Translations under genes and position numbers: made by a program
Notes under the pieces: generated by a model
Seen by the model: only the letters and a program-made list of their open reading frames with translations
The model's database searches: none
What the model was told of the DNA's origin: nothing
Assembly: GCA_002746935.1 (NCBI GenBank)
Contig: PDRW01000022.1
Span: 1 to 64,000, forward strand
Length of the DNA stretch: 64,000 nt
Reading direction: 5' to 3'
DNA from: Rhodobacterales bacterium
GTDB taxonomy: Bacteria; Pseudomonadota; Alphaproteobacteria; Rhodobacterales; Rhodobacteraceae
Shown: positions 54,009 to 62,460 of the stretch, piece by piece
Numbering within the stretch: the first letter of the stretch is position 1
Layout of the letters: each line of letters opens with the position of its first letter

Positions 54009-54923
54009 CTACCGGGCCCGCCATTTGCCGAGAATGTAGCGCGCCGTCATCAGATCGAGATGCGCCCCGCCGCCGTTCTTGAACAAGGTGATGTCTTCCG
54101 GCGCGCGCCGGAAGGCGCCGGCTCCGATGTCGTAGAAATCGCCCAGCACATCGGCTTTCGTCACCGTGCCCGCCTCCAGCGGAATTGCCAACTCGCCGAT
54201 ATGGCCGAGCACGGTTTCCCGGCTGTCGACGAAGATCCGTCCGCGTTGCAGCGCCCGGTCGTCGGCCTCACGCATGTCGGCACGATAAGCCCCGATCAGA
54301 TCGACATGCTGCCCCGGCGCAAGCCAGTCGCCCTCGATCAGCGGCTGGCGCGACATGGTGGCGGTCGAGACGATATCCGCCGACCGCACGGCGCTTTCCA
54401 GATCCGTCACCACCAGCGTGTCGGGGAAATGCGCGGCTATGTCCTCGGCGCCCGCCGGGCTCCGGTTCCACACCAGAAACCGTGCGCCGGGGTAGAGCCA
54501 GCCATAGGCCGCGCGCATCGCCTTCGCCATTCGCCCTGCCCCCACGATCAGGATGCTTTCGGGATCTTCAGGGGCCAGCAGCCGCGCCGCCACCAGCGAG
54601 GTGGCGGCGGTTTTCCACTTGGTCACCAGATGAAAATCGACGATCGCCTCCAGCACCCCATGGGCGTCGGTATAAAGGTTTACCGCCCCGTTTACCGCCG
54701 GGACGCGGTCCGCGGGGTTCTCGGGAAACACCGTCGCGGTCTTCACCGCCAGCCCCATCCCGTCGACCCAGGCCGCCCGGGTGAGCAGCGTGTCGGGTTC
54801 GCGGTAGACGAAACTGTCGTCGATCCGGGCACGTGGCAGGCTATGCCCGGCAATGATCGCATCTGCCAGTTCGCCCCAGTCGAGCAGGATTTCCGCCTCG
54901 TAGGGAATGAACTCGATATTCAT
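54009..54923 (-). CDS. Ornithine cyclodeaminase / mu-crystallin family protein
   Basis: The 304-residue protein has the N-terminal substrate domain (GHSLPRARIDDSFVYREPDTLLTRAAWVDGMGLAVKTATVFPENP) with the K-x-x-T/S core, and a Rossmann domain ESILIVGAGRMAKAMRAAYGWLYPG followed by ADIVSTATMSRQPLIEGDWLAPGQHVDLIGAYRADMREAD. Family members are NAD(P)-dependent cyclodeaminases or imine reductases (ornithine, lysine, delta-1-pyrroline-2-carboxylate). Which reaction is carried out cannot be read. The ATG overlaps the HAD gene stop by four bases (ATGA). Confidence 0.9.
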   Translation of the reverse strand: MNIEFIPYEAEILLDWGELADAIIAGHSLPRARIDDSFVYREPDTLLTRAAWVDGMGLAVKTATVFPENPADRVPAVNGAVNLYTDAHGVLEAIVDFHLVTKWKTAATSLVAARLLAPEDPESILIVGAGRMAKAMRAAYGWLYPGARFLVWNRSPAGAEDIAAHFPDTLVVTDLESAVRSADIVSTATMSRQPLIEGDWLAPGQHVDLIGAYRADMREADDRALQRGRIFVDSRETVLGHIGELAIPLEAGTVTKADVLGDFYDIGAGAFRRAPEDITLFKNGGGAHLDLMTARYILGKWRAR

Positions 54924-55558
54924 TTCGCGGCCTCCGGCGTCAGCAACCCGGCTTCCACCAGCCGCGCCGCCCAGCCCTCGGGCCCGTCGAACTGATGCAC
55001 CTGCCAGCCGCGTGCTTCGGCGGTGGCGATATTGGCTGGCATGTCGTCGGTGAACAGCAGCCGCTCCGGCGCGATGGCGCTGTCCTTCTCGACGATCCTG
55101 AAGATCCGCTTCCCGGGCTTGGTGGTGCCCAGCTCGCCCGAGACATAGCGCCGGTCGAAGGCGGTGAGCACCGGCCAGGCGGCCTCGGCCACCGCAAATG
55201 CCTCGCGGCCGAAATTGGTCAGCGCAAACACCGGCACCCCGGCGTCGCGCAACGCCCACAGCAGCCGCACCGAATGGGCGATCTTCGGCCCGGCGACGTT
55301 CAGCCAGCGGTCGTACCACAGACGGATCTCGTCACGGAATTCGGGGTACTCATCTGCGGTTGCGTAAACCGTGCCGCGAAAATCGCCGCCCTGGTCGATC
55401 TTCTCGTTCATCCGGTGCAGATCGACCGCGGCAAACAGCGCCTTGCGCCGTTTGCGCCCGATCATCGCATCGAACGCCCTTTCGGGCTGCCATTCGATCA
55501 AGACATTGCCGATGTCGAAAACGACAGCTTCGGGACGGGGGAGCGTGGTACGGGTCAT
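54920..55558 (-). CDS. HAD-family hydrolase (haloacid dehalogenase-like phosphatase)
   Basis: The 212-residue protein has all four HAD motifs: AVVFDIGNVLIEWQPERAF (motif I, with the second Asp replaced by Asn: D-x-G-N), VFALTNFGREAF (motif II), GTTKPGKRIFRIVEKD (motif III Lys) and LLFTDDMPANIATAEARG (motif IV). The D-I-G-N-V-L form is common in the YihX-like group, which includes glucose-1-phosphatase and dehalogenase-like enzymes. The substrate is unknown. It is translationally coupled to the ornithine cyclodeaminase-like gene downstream and divergent from cobC. Confidence 0.88.
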   Translation of the reverse strand: MTRTTLPRPEAVVFDIGNVLIEWQPERAFDAMIGRKRRKALFAAVDLHRMNEKIDQGGDFRGTVYATADEYPEFRDEIRLWYDRWLNVAGPKIAHSVRLLWALRDAGVPVFALTNFGREAFAVAEAAWPVLTAFDRRYVSGELGTTKPGKRIFRIVEKDSAIAPERLLFTDDMPANIATAEARGWQVHQFDGPEGWAARLVEAGLLTPEAAK

Positions 55559-55690
55559 GCCCAGAGACTACGCCCAAGCGCACATAATGGAAGCGGAATA
55601 TCGCGGCTGTCGGCGGCTGTGGCCTTGTGGTTGCGCCGAGCCGGTTGCCAAGCGGGACGAATTCCGCTTGATGAGGAGCAGCAGGTGCCC

Positions 55691-55713
55691 TGCCACCGCA
55701 ATGGAGACCCGCC
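55691..55713 (+). promoter_or_regulatory. B12-box-like sequence directly before cobC
   Basis: TGCCACC (55691-55697) and GGAGACCCGCC (55703-55713) abut the cobC ATG. The second resembles the B12 box of cobalamin riboswitches (GGAGACC then GCC) and the first the TGCCAC core element. But the elements are only six bases apart, where real riboswitches place a hairpin between them, and only 155 bp separate the HAD and cobC starts. GGAG also works simply as the cobC ribosome-binding site. Confidence 0.25.
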
Positions 55714-56688
55714 ATGACCCCCGAAATGCTTCCCCCCCGCGAACACGGCGGCGGGCTTGACGAAGCGGTGGCCGCCCATGGTGGCAGCCGCGCCGACTGG
55801 CTCGATCTGTCCACCGGCATCAACCCGCACAGCTATCCGCTGCCCGAGATCCCCGCAGAAGCCTGGACGGCACTGCCCGACCGGGCGGCGACCAAGCGGC
55901 TCGAACAGGCTGCGCGCCGCTTCTGGAGCGTGCCCGACGCGGCCGGCGTGCTCGCCGCTCCTGGCGCCTCGGTGCTGATCGCGCATCTGCCGCGTCTGCT
56001 GGCGCCGGGAAGGGTGCGCATCCCGGCGCGGACCTACAACGAGCATGAAGCCGCCTTTCGCCAGCACGGCTGGAAGATCCTGCGCGCCGATCCTGACGGC
56101 GCCCCCGCCGAAGCCCGGGTGGTGGTGCACCCGAACAACCCCACCGGCCAGATGTTTTCCGGCGCTGGCGAGCCCCCAACCCGGCCGCTGCTGGTGATCG
56201 ACGAAAGCTTCTGCGATCTCATCCTGCACAATTCCCGCGTGTGCGGTTTTGCTACCCGTTCCGGCACGGTGATTCTGAAATCCTTCGGCAAGTTCTGGGG
56301 CCTTGCGGGCCTCCGGCTCGGCTTTGCCATTGGCGATCCGGCGCTGATCGGCCGGCTGAAACAGATGCTTGGGCCCTGGCCGGTTTCAGGCGTGGCGCAG
56401 CATCTGGGGGCGGTGGCGCTGGAAGACATGGATTGGGCCAATGACATCCGCCAGCAGCTTCTGGTCGAAACCGCGCGGCTCGATGCGGTGTTCGAGGCCA
56501 GGGGCGCGGAGCTTGTCGGCGGCACGGCGCTGTTCCGGCTGTTCCGGGTCGATGATGCCCGCGCCTGGCAGGCCCGCCTCGCCAGGGGGCGCGTCTGGAC
56601 CCGGGCGTTTGCCAGCGAGCCCACATGGCTCCGGGTCGGCCTGCCGCCGGGCAAGGGCTGGGCGCAGCTTGAGCGGGCGCTCGGATGA
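55714..56688 (+). CDS. cobC: CobC, L-threonine-O-3-phosphate decarboxylase-like enzyme of B12 synthesis
   Basis: The 324-residue PLP enzyme makes the aminopropanol arm of cobalamin. It starts with the family's HGGGLDEAVAAHGGSRADWLDLSTGINPHSYPLPEI, shows VVVHPNNPTGQMF, and the PLP lysine in VILKSFGKFWGLAGLRLGFAIGDPALI. ATG 55714 has GGAG at seven bases. The stop overlaps the start of cobD by four bases. The function of CobC in the Pseudomonas denitrificans-type aerobic pathway is by homology to CobD of Salmonella, with which it should not be confused. Confidence 0.93.
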   Translation: MTPEMLPPREHGGGLDEAVAAHGGSRADWLDLSTGINPHSYPLPEIPAEAWTALPDRAATKRLEQAARRFWSVPDAAGVLAAPGASVLIAHLPRLLAPGRVRIPARTYNEHEAAFRQHGWKILRADPDGAPAEARVVVHPNNPTGQMFSGAGEPPTRPLLVIDESFCDLILHNSRVCGFATRSGTVILKSFGKFWGLAGLRLGFAIGDPALIGRLKQMLGPWPVSGVAQHLGAVALEDMDWANDIRQQLLVETARLDAVFEARGAELVGGTALFRLFRVDDARAWQARLARGRVWTRAFASEPTWLRVGLPPGKGWAQLERALG

Positions 56689-57593
56689 GCCATGCCCTGA
56701 TCCTGCTGTTCGCCCTCGGGCTCGATGCCGCTTTCGGCGAGCCCGACGCGCTGTGGAAACGCCTGCCGCATCCGGCGGTGCTCATGGGCCGTGCGGTGGG
56801 CTGGACCGACCGGATGATGAACCACGGCGCCGGCCGGGTGATCACCGGCGGCCTCGCCATCGGCGCGCTGGCGCTCCTCGCCTGGGGTCTCGGCGCCGGC
56901 CTCGCCACGCTCGGCTGGCCGGTCGAACTGCTGGCCGCCGCGATCCTGCTGGCGCAGCGCTCGCTGGTGGACCATGTGCGCGCCGTGGCCGAGGCTCTGC
57001 CGCGCTCGCTGGAAGAGGGGCGCCGGGCGGTGGCGATGATCGTCGGCCGCGACACCGCCCATATGGAGGCGCCCGGCGTCGCCCGCGCGGTGATCGAATC
57101 GGCGGCGGAAAACTTCTCCGATGGCGTCGTCGCCCCGGCCTTCTGGTTTCTCGTCGCCGGGCTGCCCGGGATGATGCTCTACAAGATGGTCAACACCGCC
57201 GACAGCATGATCGGCTACCGCACCCCGAAACACGAGGCCTTCGGCAAGGCCGCCGCACGGCTCGACGATCTGCTCAACTGGATCCCGGCGCGGCTCTCGG
57301 CGCTGCTTCTGCGCTTCACCCGTCACGCCCCGGGCGGCTGGCGGATCGTCACCCGCGACGCGAAGCTGCACCGCTCGCCCAACGCCGGCTGGCCGGAAGC
57401 GGCGATGGCGGTGGGGCTCGGCGTGGCGCTCTCGGGGCCGCGCAGCTACCACGGCGAGATCCGCGACGAGCCCTTCGTCAACCCGGAGGGGCACCGCGAC
57501 ATCGGCGCCGCCGAGATACACGCCGCGGTGACCAGCCTCTGGCGCGCCTGGGGGGGCTTGGCGGCCGCCCTGGCGCTGCTCGCGCTCGTCTGA
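56685..57593 (+). CDS. cobD: CobD/CbiB, adenosylcobinamide-phosphate synthase
   Basis: The 302-residue inner-membrane protein attaches the aminopropanol arm to adenosylcobyric acid. It begins LILLFALGLDAAFGEPDALWKRLPHPAVLMGRAVG, the CbiB signature D-x-x-x-G-(D/E)-P, followed by four or five membrane segments and conserved stretches RALVDHVRAVAEAL-like, VGRDTAHME, AVIESAAENFSDGVVAPAFWF and YKMVNTADSMIGYRTPKHEAFGKAAARLDDLLNWIPARLSA. Translational overlap with cobC (ATGA) puts the two consecutive activities on one mRNA. Other cob genes are not in the window. Confidence 0.95.
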   Translation: MSHALILLFALGLDAAFGEPDALWKRLPHPAVLMGRAVGWTDRMMNHGAGRVITGGLAIGALALLAWGLGAGLATLGWPVELLAAAILLAQRSLVDHVRAVAEALPRSLEEGRRAVAMIVGRDTAHMEAPGVARAVIESAAENFSDGVVAPAFWFLVAGLPGMMLYKMVNTADSMIGYRTPKHEAFGKAAARLDDLLNWIPARLSALLLRFTRHAPGGWRIVTRDAKLHRSPNAGWPEAAMAVGLGVALSGPRSYHGEIRDEPFVNPEGHRDIGAAEIHAAVTSLWRAWGGLAAALALLALV

Positions 57594-57701
57594 ATCTGCC
57601 GCGATAAAAAGGCAATTCTCTTGTCTTTTTCACACACGAATCGGTTTCCAGCGCCGGTTTCGACCATTACTGTGCCGCCTCAAATCATGTGAGGGACTGT
57701 C

Positions 57702-58910
57702 ATGAGAAGAATTCTTTCCACCATTACCCTGAGCCTTTCCACCGCTCTGGCGCCTGCCACTTTTGCCGCCGGTGCCGGAGATATTCCCGATCCGCTGATC
57801 GAATGCGGCGGCTCGTTTCAGGACTTCGTCGGCCGGATGAAGCAGCTTGCCGTTGCCGAAGGCCACGACCCGGCGACTGTGGACAAGTTTTTCGCCTCCG
57901 TCCGTCAGGACAACCGCACCCTCGGCGCCGACAAGGCGCAGGGCATTTTCACCTCCGGTTTTGTCGATTTCTCACGCAAGCTGATCTCGCAATACCGCAT
58001 CGACACCGGCCGCAAGAAGCTTCAGCAATACGCCAATGTCTTCGATGCCATCGAACAGCGCTTCGGCGTCTCGCGCGGCGTGCTCACCGCGTTCTGGGCT
58101 TTCGAGACCGATTTCGGCGCCTTCCAGGGCGATTTCAATACGCTCAACTCGCTGGTGACACTGAGCCACAATTGCCGCCGCCCGGGCATCTTCCAGCCGC
58201 AGGTGCTGGCGGCGCTCGACCTCTACGAGCGCGGCGATTTCTCGCCCTCCAACACCACCGGCGCCTGGGCGGGCGAGATCGGCATGGTGCAGATGTTGCC
58301 GCGCGACATCCGCGACAGCGGCATCGACGGTGACGGCGACGGCCATGTCGACCTCAGGGGCTCCGCCCCCGACGCGCTGCTCTCCGGCGCCAACATGCTG
58401 TCGAAACTCGGCTGGCGGCCCAACGAGCCCTGGCTTCAGGAAGTGACCCTGCCGCAGGGGTTTGATTTCTCCAAGACCGGCTCGCACCAGAAGCTGTCAA
58501 CCGCCGACTGGCAGGCGATGGGCGTGACCCCGCGCGAGGGCCAGCTGTTCAGCACGTCAAAGGCTTCGATCCTCGTGCCCAACGGCCACAACGGCCCGGC
58601 GTTCATCGCCTACCCGAATTTCGACGTCTATTTCGAGTGGAACCAGAGCTTTACCTATGTGCTGACAGCCGCCTATTTCGCCAACCGGCTCGAAGGCGCG
58701 AGCGTGTTCAACGCGGGCAACCCCTCGGCCCCGCTCGATCAGGGCTCGATGAAGGCGCTGCAACGCAAGCTTCAGGCGCTGGGACATGAGGTCGGCGAGA
58801 TCGACGGCATCCTCGGCTACAACACCCGCATCGCGGTGCAGAAGGAACAGGAGCGCCTCGGCCTCGTGCCCGATGCCTGGCCGACCCGGGAATTGCTGAA
58901 CCGGCTTTGA
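57702..58910 (+). CDS. Lytic murein transglycosylase (MltB-type) with peptidoglycan-binding domain
   Basis: The 402-residue exported protein has a Sec signal (RRILSTITLSLSTALAPATFA) and an SLT_2/MltB domain: SRGVLTAFWAFETDFGAFQGDFNTLNSLVTLS with the catalytic Glu in A-F-E-T-D-F-G, then GAWAGEIGMVQMLPRDIRDSGIDGDGDGHVDL and ANMLSKLGWRPNEPW. Residues about 340-402 are a PG_binding_1 domain (SMKALQRKLQALGHEVGEIDGILGYNTRIAVQ). It cuts glycan strands to form 1,6-anhydro ends, the substrate stream that AmgK/MurU-type recycling uses. A perfect intrinsic terminator follows. Confidence 0.93.
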   Translation: MRRILSTITLSLSTALAPATFAAGAGDIPDPLIECGGSFQDFVGRMKQLAVAEGHDPATVDKFFASVRQDNRTLGADKAQGIFTSGFVDFSRKLISQYRIDTGRKKLQQYANVFDAIEQRFGVSRGVLTAFWAFETDFGAFQGDFNTLNSLVTLSHNCRRPGIFQPQVLAALDLYERGDFSPSNTTGAWAGEIGMVQMLPRDIRDSGIDGDGDGHVDLRGSAPDALLSGANMLSKLGWRPNEPWLQEVTLPQGFDFSKTGSHQKLSTADWQAMGVTPREGQLFSTSKASILVPNGHNGPAFIAYPNFDVYFEWNQSFTYVLTAAYFANRLEGASVFNAGNPSAPLDQGSMKALQRKLQALGHEVGEIDGILGYNTRIAVQKEQERLGLVPDAWPTRELLNRL

Positions 58911-58987
58911 CGGACGGTTTACCGAATCTTCATGCTTTTCGGAGAGCCTGAAGACGAAAGCCGTTCCTGACTTTCTCCGATAACTCT

Positions 58988-59018
58988 CCCGCGGAGCACG
59001 CCTCCGCGGGTTTTCTTT
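58988..59018 (+). terminator. Intrinsic terminator of the lytic transglycosylase gene
   Basis: CCCGCGGAG (58988-58996) and CTCCGCGGG (59002-59010) form a perfect 9-bp stem with a five-base loop, followed by TTTTCTTT (59011-59018). It lies 78 bases beyond the stop codon. Confidence 0.9.
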
Positions 59019-59102
59019 GTGCGTTTCGGGCTTTGCGCAGGAAACGGGTCGAGTGCGGCGGCGGCATCGGGTGTTCTGGAGCTCGGATACCGGAGATTTT
59101 GC

Positions 59103-59252
59103 ATGTTTCAGACCGTCGCCGCGCTGCTCGTATTCCTGTTCCCGCTCGCCTGCAGCCCGGGACCGGGCAACATGTTCTTCGCGGCAAACGGCGCCTGGTT
59201 CGGCTTTGGCGCGACGATCCCGGCCAGTCTTGGCTACCATATCGCAACCTGG
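59103..59252 (+). pseudogene. LysE-family exporter remnant (first 50 codons)
   Basis: From an ATG at 59103 the plus strand reads MFQTVAALLVFLFPLACSPG and then PGNMFFAANGAWFGFGATIP and SLGYHIATW. The S-P-G-P-(G/A)-N motif after the first membrane helix is the start of LysE/RhtB amino acid exporters. After 50 codons homology stops abruptly; the frame then crosses the accA 3' end on the opposite strand and carries no more membrane helices. A full gene has about 200 codons, so a deletion seems to have joined its 5' end to the accA flank. Confidence 0.75.
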
Positions 59253-59269
59253 GATGGTGACCACGGGCC

Positions 59270-60232
59270 TCAGGCCGCGAGCCCTTTTGTGCCGATGTCG
59301 AGATATTTCCGCCGCCGTTGCTCGCGCAGGGCTTTTGGCTTTTTCTTCAAAAGCGCCTTCAATTCGGCCTCCAGCGCCTTGCCAACGGCTTCGATCGTCT
59401 GATCCCGGCCGCGCTGGGCACCGCCGGGCGGCTCGTCGATGATCCGGTCGATCACCCCCAGCTTTTTCAGATCCTGCGCGGTGAGCCGCAGCGCTTCCGC
59501 CGCAGCGCGCATCTTTTCGGCGTCCTTCCACAGGATCGAGGCACAGCCCTCGGGCGAGATCACCGAGTAGATCGAGTGTTCGAGCATCATCACCGTGTTG
59601 CCGGTGGCAAAACCCACCGCGCCGCCGGAGCCGCCCTCGCCGATGATCACCGAAACCAGTGGCACCCCGAGTTGCAGACATTTCTCGGTCGAGCGCGCGA
59701 TCGCCTCCGACTGGCCGCGCTCCTCGGCCCCCTTGCCGGGATAGGCGCCGGGGGTATCGACCAGCGAAATCACCGGCAGGCCGAAACGGTCGGCGAGATC
59801 CATCAGCCGGATCGCCTTGCGGTAGCCTTCGGGCCGCGCCATGCCGAAATTGCGCTCGATCCGGCTCTTGGTGTCATGGCCCTTCTCGTGGCCGATGACC
59901 ATCACCGGCACGTCGCCAAGGCGTGCCAGACCACCCATAACCGCGTGGTCGTCGGCGAAATTCCGGTCGCCGGCGAGCGGTGTGTATTCGCTGAACAGGG
60001 CCTCGATATAGTCCTTCGCATGCGGCCGGTCGGGGTGGCGGGCGACCTGGGTCTTCTGCCAGGGCGTGAGCTTGCCATAGAGGTCGTGGAGCATCTCCTC
60101 GGCCTTCTTGTCGAGCCCGGCCACCTCGTCGGCAATGTCCATCTCCTCGTTCGCCCGCGCCATCGCGCGCAGTTCTTCCGCCTTGCCTTCAATCTCGGCG
60201 AGGGGCTTTTCGAAGTCGAGGTAATTGGTCAT
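59270..60232 (-). CDS. accA: Acetyl-CoA carboxylase carboxyltransferase subunit alpha
   Basis: AccA with AccD transfers the carboxyl group from biotin to acetyl-CoA, the first step of fatty acid synthesis. The 320-residue protein begins [24 protein letters not shown] and shows [96 protein letters not shown], all invariant regions. ATG 60230-60232 is chosen; the frame is open far upstream but without similarity. It is divergent from the AraC-GyrI regulator, with 126 bp between. Confidence 0.97.
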   Translation of the reverse strand: MTNYLDFEKPLAEIEGKAEELRAMARANEEMDIADEVAGLDKKAEEMLHDLYGKLTPWQKTQVARHPDRPHAKDYIEALFSEYTPLAGDRNFADDHAVMGGLARLGDVPVMVIGHEKGHDTKSRIERNFGMARPEGYRKAIRLMDLADRFGLPVISLVDTPGAYPGKGAEERGQSEAIARSTEKCLQLGVPLVSVIIGEGGSGGAVGFATGNTVMMLEHSIYSVISPEGCASILWKDAEKMRAAAEALRLTAQDLKKLGVIDRIIDEPPGGAQRGRDQTIEAVGKALEAELKALLKKKPKALREQRRRKYLDIGTKGLAA

Positions 60233-60358
60233 GGGCGCGGTCCTGTGTTGCCTTGGGCCGGTATTGGGGCCGATATAAGGTGTCGCACCGGCCGAATGCA
60301 ACTCGGCAAGACCTGCAAAGCACCCGCGTGGGAGGGTGCCAGCGAAGGAGGCGGCACG

Positions 60359-61222
60359 ATGAACAGCTATGAAGACAGGCTTCTGCGGGTGATCGCCTAT
60401 ATCCAGGCCGATCCGGCGGGCGACATGAGCCTCGACCGGCTGGCGGATGTGGCCGCGCTCAGCCGGTTCCACTTCGCCCGGGTGTTCCGGGCGGTGACCG
60501 GACGGACGGTCAGTGAAACCGTGCGGCGGATCCGTATGGGCCGTGCCGCGGTGGCGCTGTGCTACAGTTCGCGGCCGATTGCCGAGATTGCCGCGTCGGT
60601 CGGTTACAGCGACGTCACCTCCTTCACCCGGGCCTTCGCCGAAACCTGCGGCCTGCCGCCCGGGGCGTTTCGCGAGAAGGGGCAGTATCGCCCCGAATAC
60701 GTGACCCTCAGGACAGGAGAACCGGACATGACCCACACCGAAACCCCGACAAACCCCGACCCCGCCCCCGTCAGCATCCGCGAGATGGACAGCCGCCGCC
60801 TCGCGGCGCTGGAACATGTCGGCCCCTACAGCGAGACCGGTGAGGTGCTGACCGAACTCGGCACCCTGCTGGCCGCGCGCGGGCTGATGCAGAAGGCCGG
60901 CGCCATGGTCTGCCTCTACCACGACGACCCCGACAATGTGCCGGCGGAGAAGCTGCGGATGCACGCCGGCTACGAACTGCCCGAAGGCGAGGTCGCCCCG
61001 CCGCTCGAAGAAATCGTGCTGCCCGCGGGGCGCTACGCGGTGATGCGCCACACCGGGCCCTATTCCAGCCTGCATCTGGCCTATCGCGCCTTCTTCGGGG
61101 TCTGGTTGCCGCAATCGGGCGTAGAGCCCGGCGACTCGCCCTGTTTCGAGACCTATCTCAACGACCCGGCCGATACCCCGCCCGACCAGCTCGTCACCGA
61201 AATCTGGATGCCGCTGAAATGA
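60359..61222 (+). CDS. AraC-family regulator fused to a GyrI-like small-molecule-binding domain
   Basis: The 287-residue protein has an N-terminal AraC DNA-binding domain with two helix-turn-helices ([25 protein letters not shown] and [34 protein letters not shown], about residues 25-105), a short linker, and a C-terminal GyrI-like domain (about 135-287; [89 protein letters not shown]). This is the Rob/TetR-unlike AraC-GyrI plan; GyrI pockets bind lipophilic drugs, suggesting control of efflux or stress genes. ATG 60359-60361 follows GGAGG by eight bases. Its target is not beside it. Confidence 0.92.
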   Translation: MNSYEDRLLRVIAYIQADPAGDMSLDRLADVAALSRFHFARVFRAVTGRTVSETVRRIRMGRAAVALCYSSRPIAEIAASVGYSDVTSFTRAFAETCGLPPGAFREKGQYRPEYVTLRTGEPDMTHTETPTNPDPAPVSIREMDSRRLAALEHVGPYSETGEVLTELGTLLAARGLMQKAGAMVCLYHDDPDNVPAEKLRMHAGYELPEGEVAPPLEEIVLPAGRYAVMRHTGPYSSLHLAYRAFFGVWLPQSGVEPGDSPCFETYLNDPADTPPDQLVTEIWMPLK

Positions 61223-61342
61223 GTTTTGCGGGGCCGTCCGGGGAAGACCGGGCGGCCCCACCCCGCCCTGTCTCGCACCGAAAGCCCCGGCAGAAACACC
61301 GGCCGCGTGGCCGGCCGCTTGCACAAAGCGCCAGAAGCCCTC

Positions 61343-61373
61343 TTGACCTGGAGCGCGCTCGAACTCGTAGAAT
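61343..61373 (+). promoter_or_regulatory. MerR-type promoter with 19-bp spacer upstream of the merR-CMD operon
   Basis: TTGACC (61343-61348), a 19-bp spacer and TAGAAT (61368-61373) stand 30 bases before the MerR start. The spacer carries the palindrome GAGCGCGCTC (61351-61360). The over-long spacer with a central dyad is the design that MerR regulators untwist to activate transcription, here most likely self-controlled. Dyad and spacing are read directly; the regulator match is inference from position. Confidence 0.75.
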
Positions 61374-61403
61374 CGGCTGCGTCTTGATGAGAAACAGGGT
61401 GTC

Positions 61404-61769
61404 ATGAAAATCGGCGAACTGGCGAAACGCTCGGGACTATCGGTCCATACGATCCGCTATTATGAAAAGATCGGATTGTTGCCTGCCGCGGATCGCGATG
61501 CTGGCGGGCGGCGCGACTATGATGAAACGATCCTGGTCTGGATCGCGTTCGTCAACCGTCTCAAAACCACCGGCATGCCGATCCGCGAGATGCTGCATTA
61601 TGCGCAGCTTCGTGCGGAGGGTGACCATACTGCTTCCGAGCGGCGCATTCTCCTGGAGCAGCACCGCGACAGGGTGCGCGCAAGGCTGGCCGATCTGCAA
61701 GCCTGTCTTCTCGTCCTGGACTCCAAGATCGACATCTATCTTGAGGCGGAAAAGGACGCAAACCAATGA
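61404..61769 (+). CDS. MerR-family transcriptional regulator
   Basis: The 121-residue protein begins [41 protein letters not shown], the winged helix-turn-helix of MerR regulators, and continues [46 protein letters not shown] with a C-terminal dimer coiled coil ([24 protein letters not shown]). One Cys lies in the coiled coil; there is no metal-binding Cys cluster, so a metal sensor is unlikely. It is closest to the AdhR/YraB-like aldehyde- or electrophile-responsive type. The stop overlaps the CMD gene by four bases (ATGA). A MerR-type promoter lies directly upstream. Confidence 0.92.
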   Translation: MKIGELAKRSGLSVHTIRYYEKIGLLPAADRDAGGRRDYDETILVWIAFVNRLKTTGMPIREMLHYAQLRAEGDHTASERRILLEQHRDRVRARLADLQACLLVLDSKIDIYLEAEKDANQ

Positions 61770-62185
61770 CGATACAAACGAATCCATCCCCCGAAACAAG
61801 GCTGGAGCGCGGCCGGCGCGCGCTTGATGCAATTGATGGCACGGCTGGCCGAAAGGTCGTGGACGCGCTGGCCGGTATCGCGCCGGATTTTGCCACCTAC
61901 CTTCTTGAATTCCCCTTTGGCGATATCTACTCGCGCCCCGGCCTGTCATTGCGCGACCGGGAGATCGCTACCATTGCCGCGCTCGCGGCCACGGGCACGG
62001 CCCGGCCGCAGCTTCAGGTGCATATCGGGGCCGGGCTGAATGTGGGGCTGTCGCAGGAGGAAATTACTGAGATCCTGATGCAGATGGCCGTCTATGCGGG
62101 GTTTCCGGCAGCTTTGAACGGGCTGTTTGCTGCAAAGGAGGTTTACGCAGCACGTGGTCTGGACAAGGCGACAAGCGAAACATGA
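61766..62185 (+). CDS. Carboxymuconolactone decarboxylase family protein
   Basis: The 139-residue helical protein reads LLEFPFGDIYSRPGLSLRDREIATIAALAATGTARPQLQVHIGAGLNVGLSQEEITEILMQMAVYAGFPAALNGLFAAKEVY, the CMD domain in its PcaC-like form. The AhpD-type C-x-x-C is absent, so peroxidase partner activity is unlikely. No beta-ketoadipate genes are near, so true PcaC function is also doubtful. Translational coupling with a MerR regulator of the aldehyde-responsive type suggests a part in defence against electrophiles; this is inference. Confidence 0.88.
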   Translation: MTIQTNPSPETRLERGRRALDAIDGTAGRKVVDALAGIAPDFATYLLEFPFGDIYSRPGLSLRDREIATIAALAATGTARPQLQVHIGAGLNVGLSQEEITEILMQMAVYAGFPAALNGLFAAKEVYAARGLDKATSET

Positions 62186-62460
62186 GACCAGGCCGCCGTA
62201 CAGATACCCGCAAGGATGTGGCGCTTGCCGACCCCGATCTGCTTTGCCATTGCCCGACAGGCGGGTGCCCGCATCTGCCGGAAAAGGTGCCATTGCTGCC
62301 GGGGTTGCCGGCTGCCCCGACGGTCGGCGTGATGCAACGGTCTTCCTGCCGGCCATCCTCTCGCAACATTGTGGGGCGCATCCCAGACCATGCCGCGCCT
62401 GCGTGACCTTTGCTTCAGGCCGGGGTACGATACCGGCGTCAGGCCGAGAGGACGCTTCCG

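Noticed and set aside
60233-61405. N-terminal extension of accA into an upstream open frame
   Set aside because: The added 390 residues are unlike AccA and lie antisense to the AraC-GyrI gene, which has clear domains and a good ribosome-binding site.
62182-62406. Short open frame overlapping the CMD stop by ATGA
   Set aside because: Pro/Arg/Cys-rich without a domain and with no ribosome-binding site; the overlap looks accidental.
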